Assembly: GCA_030041045.1 (NCBI GenBank)
Contig: JASHOQ010000040.1
Span: 1 to 54,951, forward strand
Reading direction: 5' to 3'
DNA: 54,951 nucleotides
DNA from: Acidobacteriaceae bacterium
GTDB lineage: Bacteria > Acidobacteriota > Terriglobia > Terriglobales > Acidobacteriaceae
The translations under genes and the position numbers were made by a program. The notes under the pieces are model-generated. The model was not told the DNA's origin, made no database searches, and saw nothing but the letters and a program-made list of their open reading frames with translations. Positions 51,941 to 54,951 of the stretch are shown piece by piece. How positions within the stretch are numbered: the stretch's first letter is position 1; each line of letters begins with the position of its first letter.

Positions 51941-53029
51941 ATGGGGAGCGCTTTTCAAGCAAACTCAATGGCCAGGCGGACGGGTCCGGCATTTGCCGGC
52001 TCCGTGCTCGCGGCCGTCATCTTCGCCTGGGGCGTCGTGAGCGGGAGTGTGCCCATTCCTGCCCGCTATACGTCCGCCGACGTATCCCTCAGAACACATC
52101 CTCTCTGGTATTGCCTGGTGGAGGTGTTCTGGCTGGTGACAGCGCTGGCGGCGGGCATGCACGGCGCGCGCGTAGTGCGCGATGTTCGCCGCGGCGTGCC
52201 CCAACTGGCTCAGCGGCCGCATCGCAGATTGCCGGAATCGATCAGCGAAATGCTGCGCGAGGGGAGCGTGTCTCTCGAATCGGTGCCGCGGCTGCTGGCG
52301 GAACTGCGGCCCTCGCTGCGGCAGAGCGACTACTATCCCATGCTGCATCACCGCCGCTTCGAATGGGTGGGCGTTCTGAGTGGACTCATCTTCGTCGCCG
52401 GCATGGTTACCGCGCTTTTCCTGCTGCCCCAGCTGGGCCGGGTGTTTATCCTCGGCGTCTTCAGTCTTGCCATGTTAGCCATCGTGGAGGTGACGTTTGC
52501 CCTGCCCGCGCGCATGCGCCGGCGGCGTCGCGAACAGATGGAGAGGATCTTTGCCACCGAGGCGCTGCACGTGGAGACACAAGAGGCGCCGCCGCCGCGG
52601 CCGAAGCGCGTGGTGCGGCCGGAGCCGATCGATTCCGAGGGCTGCGAGCTCAGATGCACCTCGCCCAACGGCCGCTACGTGATTTACGTGCACGCGCACC
52701 AGATGCCCACGAGCCAATGGGCGTTCACGCCGCAATTGATCGACAGCACCACCCGGCAGGTGCTCTTCCATCCGCGCGAGCACGCGTGGTCGCTCGATTC
52801 CGCGGTGTGGCAAACGGCCTCGCTGGTGTCCATGGCGCTGCGCCGGTATCCCGGCGGTCACGCGGCTATCGGGGCCACGTTCGATTGCGCCAGCGGCGTG
52901 GCGCACATTGACGGCATCCCCGTAGACCCGTTTACCGATACCGCCGCCATGGAGCGCGCGCTCGCCGAAGCGCATGAGGCCTGCGGAGCCACGGCCGGTG
53001 CTGCCCGGCCGGGTGCGCAGGGCGCGTAG
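51941..53029 (+). CDS. Four-helix membrane protein with a cytoplasmic tail, unknown
   Basis: A 362-residue protein with about four membrane helices: AFAGSVLAAVIFAWGVVSG, WYCLVEVFWLVTALAAGM, VGVLSGLIFVAGMVTALFLLP and FILGVFSLAMLAIVEVTFAL. A basic RMRRRRREQ stretch marks the cytosolic side after helix four. The rest (SPNGRYVIYVHAHQMPTSQWAFTPQLID) is a soluble domain of unknown fold. No family is recognised. ATG 51941 or 51968 (MARRTG) could start it. It is convergent with the MFS gene, overlapping none. Confidence 0.65.
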   Translation: MGSAFQANSMARRTGPAFAGSVLAAVIFAWGVVSGSVPIPARYTSADVSLRTHPLWYCLVEVFWLVTALAAGMHGARVVRDVRRGVPQLAQRPHRRLPESISEMLREGSVSLESVPRLLAELRPSLRQSDYYPMLHHRRFEWVGVLSGLIFVAGMVTALFLLPQLGRVFILGVFSLAMLAIVEVTFALPARMRRRRREQMERIFATEALHVETQEAPPPRPKRVVRPEPIDSEGCELRCTSPNGRYVIYVHAHQMPTSQWAFTPQLIDSTTRQVLFHPREHAWSLDSAVWQTASLVSMALRRYPGGHAAIGATFDCASGVAHIDGIPVDPFTDTAAMERALAEAHEACGATAGAARPGAQGA

Positions 53030-53038
53030 AAACCCGCT

Positions 53039-54403
53039 TCAGGATTCCACTTCTTCGGCCGGCGCCAGTTCCTCGGGCGGCGGAGGAATAATGCCCATTT
53101 CGCGATAAATGGGGCGCACGGTGCGGCGCAGCGCGGGAAACTGCGTGAGGAACCACGCCGCGCCGAGGATCACCACGCCGCCGTTGACGATGACCGTCAG
53201 CGGCGCGCCCCAGGCGCTGGCCATGGAGCCGGCGAGCAGGCTGCCGAAGGGCGCCATGCCCACGAAGGCCATGGTGTAGTAGCTCATCACGCGGCCGCGC
53301 TTGTCCTCGCTCACCAGCGTCTGGATGATGGTGTTGCTGGCGGCCATGCCCTGCATCATGCCCATGCCGGCAACGAGCACGCCCAGCATGGAGAGATAAA
53401 AATTGCGCGAGAGCCCGAAGCCGATGAGACCCAGGCCGAAGACCATCGCGGAGAGGGGAATGATGCGGATGAGGCCGCGCACGGTTTTGCGCGCGGCGAG
53501 CGACAGCGCAGAGATGAGCGCGCCCACGCCCATGGCGCCCATGAGAAAGCCGAGCGTGTGCGGTCCGCCGTGCAGCACTTTGCCCGCAAAGATGGGCATG
53601 AGCACCACGAAGGGCATTCCCATGAGGCTGACCACGGCGAACAGCAGCAGAATGGTGCGGATGGGCAGGAAGCCGGCAACGTAGCTCCAGCCCTCCCTGA
53701 GCTCAGTGAAGGCGGAGCTTGACTTGCGGCGCGGGGCCGCGACCGCGACGCGCATGGCGATGAGCGAGGCGATCACGGCCAGGTAGCTGATGCCATCGAT
53801 GAGGAAGCACCACGCCTCGCTGCTGGCGGCGATGAGCAGCCCCGCGAGCGAGGGGCCGACGAGCCGCGCCATATTGACCATCGAAGAGTTGATGGCGATG
53901 GCATTGGAAAGATCGGCGCGGTCTTCGACCATCTGCACCATGAACGCCTGCCGGCCGGGCATGTCGAAGGCGTTGATGAGCCCCTGCATCACGCTGAGCG
54001 CGAGAATCGATCCCAGCCCGATGAGCCCGGTAAAGGTGAGCACGGCCAGCAGCAGCGACTGCACCATGGAGAGCGCCTGCGTCCACACCAGCACCTTGCG
54101 GCGGTCGAGCCGGTCGACCCAGACGCCGGCAAACGGTGCCAGCAGAAACGTGGGAATCTGTCCCGCGAAGCTGACCGTGCCCAGCAGCAGCGCCGAGTGC
54201 GTGAGCCGGTAGACCAGCCACCAGGTGGCGATGCGCGTCATCCACGTGCCGATGAGTGAGATGCTCTGGCCCCCGAAGAAGAGCCTGAAGTTGCGGTGGC
54301 GCAGCGCGCGCCACGCGTGCGCATGGCGCGCGAAAACTCCCAGCGTGCGCGTGGCCGGCAGGTCGATCGGTTCCGGGGGCTGGTTGCGGTCGGGGGTGGT
54401 CAC
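53039..54403 (-). CDS. MFS exporter (EntS/H+ antiporter-like)
   Basis: A 454-residue protein with about twelve helices. Motifs: NFRLFFGGQSISLIGTWMTRIATWWLVYRLTHSALLLG at the first helices, GVWVDRLDRRKVLVWTQ as the loop 2-3 motif A, and SEDKRGRVMSYYTMAFVGMAPFGSLLAGSMA near the end, as in the EntS/enterobactin-exporter and macrolide-efflux-like clade. The substrate is unknown. It ends convergently with the unknown membrane protein gene. Confidence 0.9.
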   Translation of the reverse strand: MTTPDRNQPPEPIDLPATRTLGVFARHAHAWRALRHRNFRLFFGGQSISLIGTWMTRIATWWLVYRLTHSALLLGTVSFAGQIPTFLLAPFAGVWVDRLDRRKVLVWTQALSMVQSLLLAVLTFTGLIGLGSILALSVMQGLINAFDMPGRQAFMVQMVEDRADLSNAIAINSSMVNMARLVGPSLAGLLIAASSEAWCFLIDGISYLAVIASLIAMRVAVAAPRRKSSSAFTELREGWSYVAGFLPIRTILLLFAVVSLMGMPFVVLMPIFAGKVLHGGPHTLGFLMGAMGVGALISALSLAARKTVRGLIRIIPLSAMVFGLGLIGFGLSRNFYLSMLGVLVAGMGMMQGMAASNTIIQTLVSEDKRGRVMSYYTMAFVGMAPFGSLLAGSMASAWGAPLTVIVNGGVVILGAAWFLTQFPALRRTVRPIYREMGIIPPPPEELAPAEEVES

Positions 54404-54534
54404 AGCATTTCTGTTATTTGGATGCGGACGGAGCGGCCTTCAATTTTATTTTCTTTCGCGCGCGAAGGCTCGTGCCGCTCGCGCCTGCGCCGCAGGCCGT
54501 GTCCCGAAATGAGAACGCAAAGCGGGCTGCTCGA

Positions 54535-54921
54535 TTACTCCGCAATCTTGCCGGCGAGCGTCTCCGCCGCCGCGATGCCGGCGGCGAGTTCCTGCGGCAG
54601 GCCGTGACGCTCGCGCAGATACTCGGCCGCGTTCCAGCTTATCCGCACTTGGCCCGCTTCGTCCTCCGCAACCAGAATCTTGAGCGGCAGGTCGAGGGCT
54701 ACGCTGGGCCTCGCCAGCATGAGCGGCGTGCCCGCCCTGGGGCTGCCGAAGATGAGCAGCTTGGTGGGCGGCATGCGCAGGCCTGCCTTGGCCGCTTCAC
54801 CGCTGTGGTCGACAAGCGCGAACAGCGTGACGCCTTTTGCGCTCAGCAACGCCTTGAGCTTGTCCACTGTTTCGTCGACCGGGTGATTGCCGGCTATGCT
54901 TACGATTCCGTTTTCGCTCAT
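54535..54921 (-). CDS. DUF302-domain protein
   Basis: A 128-residue small cytoplasmic protein of the DUF302 family: NHPVDETVDKLKALLSAKGVTLFALVDHSGEAAKAGLRMPPTKLLIFGSPRAGTPLMLARPSVALDLPLKILV is the full domain. Known family members bind nothing established. The ATG has GGAG-like GGGCAGCGGCG upstream but no clear ribosome binding site. It lies 131 nt upstream of the MFS gene on the same strand. Confidence 0.85.
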   Translation of the reverse strand: MSENGIVSIAGNHPVDETVDKLKALLSAKGVTLFALVDHSGEAAKAGLRMPPTKLLIFGSPRAGTPLMLARPSVALDLPLKILVAEDEAGQVRISWNAAEYLRERHGLPQELAAGIAAAETLAGKIAE

Positions 54922-54951
54922 CGCCGCTGCCCTTCGCCTTCTTCTCTTGCG

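Noticed and set aside
1..54951. tRNA, rRNA, tmRNA or RNase P genes
   Set aside because: Searched by eye for T-arm, anticodon-arm and conserved RNA motifs; nothing convincing was found, but small divergent RNAs could be missed.

Overview
The window reads as a chromosomal segment of a GC-rich, Gram-negative, diderm bacterium. The protein set (complete Tol-Pal cluster, PagL-type outer-membrane deacylase, EtfBA with a membrane Fe-S oxidoreductase, fused alpha/beta 2-oxoacid dehydrogenase E1, YncE-like/phosphoesterase secreted protein, DUF255 protein) fits Acidobacteriota, probably class Terriglobia. That placement is inferred from protein character and was not tested by a search. No rRNA, tRNA, CRISPR array, prophage or classical insertion sequence was recognised.

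Layout. 1-3.1 kb: a PagL-like deacylase, then a ribose-type permease and ribokinase (minus strand). 3.2-9.3 kb: a small SRPBCC protein, the etfD-etfB-etfA electron-transfer operon joined by 4-nt overlaps, a degenerate receiver-like protein and ilvE followed by a good terminator. 9.6-14.6 kb: pyrD, then a minus-strand group (sigma-54 activator with a degenerate receiver, small membrane protein, BY-type tyrosine kinase, FemAB-like protein) resembling the control part of an exopolysaccharide locus. 15.2-19.3 kb: a fused branched-chain 2-oxoacid dehydrogenase E1 gene preceded by a strongly structured leader, and two adjacent secreted proteins with a shared C-terminal domain. 19.4-31.7 kb: MscS channel, a 1047-residue secreted propeller/phosphoesterase, DUF255 protein, glutathione peroxidase, M20 peptidase, glycerate 2-kinase, LacI regulator and a small secreted protein. 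32-35.3 kb: an S24/XRE regulator, a single-domain response regulator, an alpha/beta hydrolase and a DinJ-YafQ toxin-antitoxin pair with a clear autoregulated promoter. 35.3-43.2 kb: recN divergent from tolQ-tolR-tolA-tolB-pal-cpoB. 43.3-47.6 kb: a GIY-YIG nuclease gene enclosed by 36-bp inverted repeats, then pstC-pstA-pstB-phoU without pstS. 47.8-55 kb: a second LacI regulator, a small alpha-helical protein, a gene-free gap full of inverted repeats, a small Cys/His protein, homoserine dehydrogenase, an unknown membrane protein, an MFS exporter and a DUF302 protein.

The strongest unusual signals are non-coding: (i) the GIY-YIG gene with near-perfect 36-bp terminal inverted repeats (43255-43712), each arm itself a hairpin with a GA/GA internal loop; (ii) a three-way-junction-like leader (17386-17499) directly abutting the ribosome binding site of the E1 gene and starting about 10 nt after a candidate -10 box; (iii) a 431-bp gene-free gap (49479-49909) with nested and mutually exclusive inverted repeats; and (iv) short 12-13 bp tandem direct repeats in several intergenic regions. 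Most genes look like ordinary housekeeping genes. Start codons were chosen from ribosome-binding sites and family N-termini and are noted where they differ from the longest reading frame.
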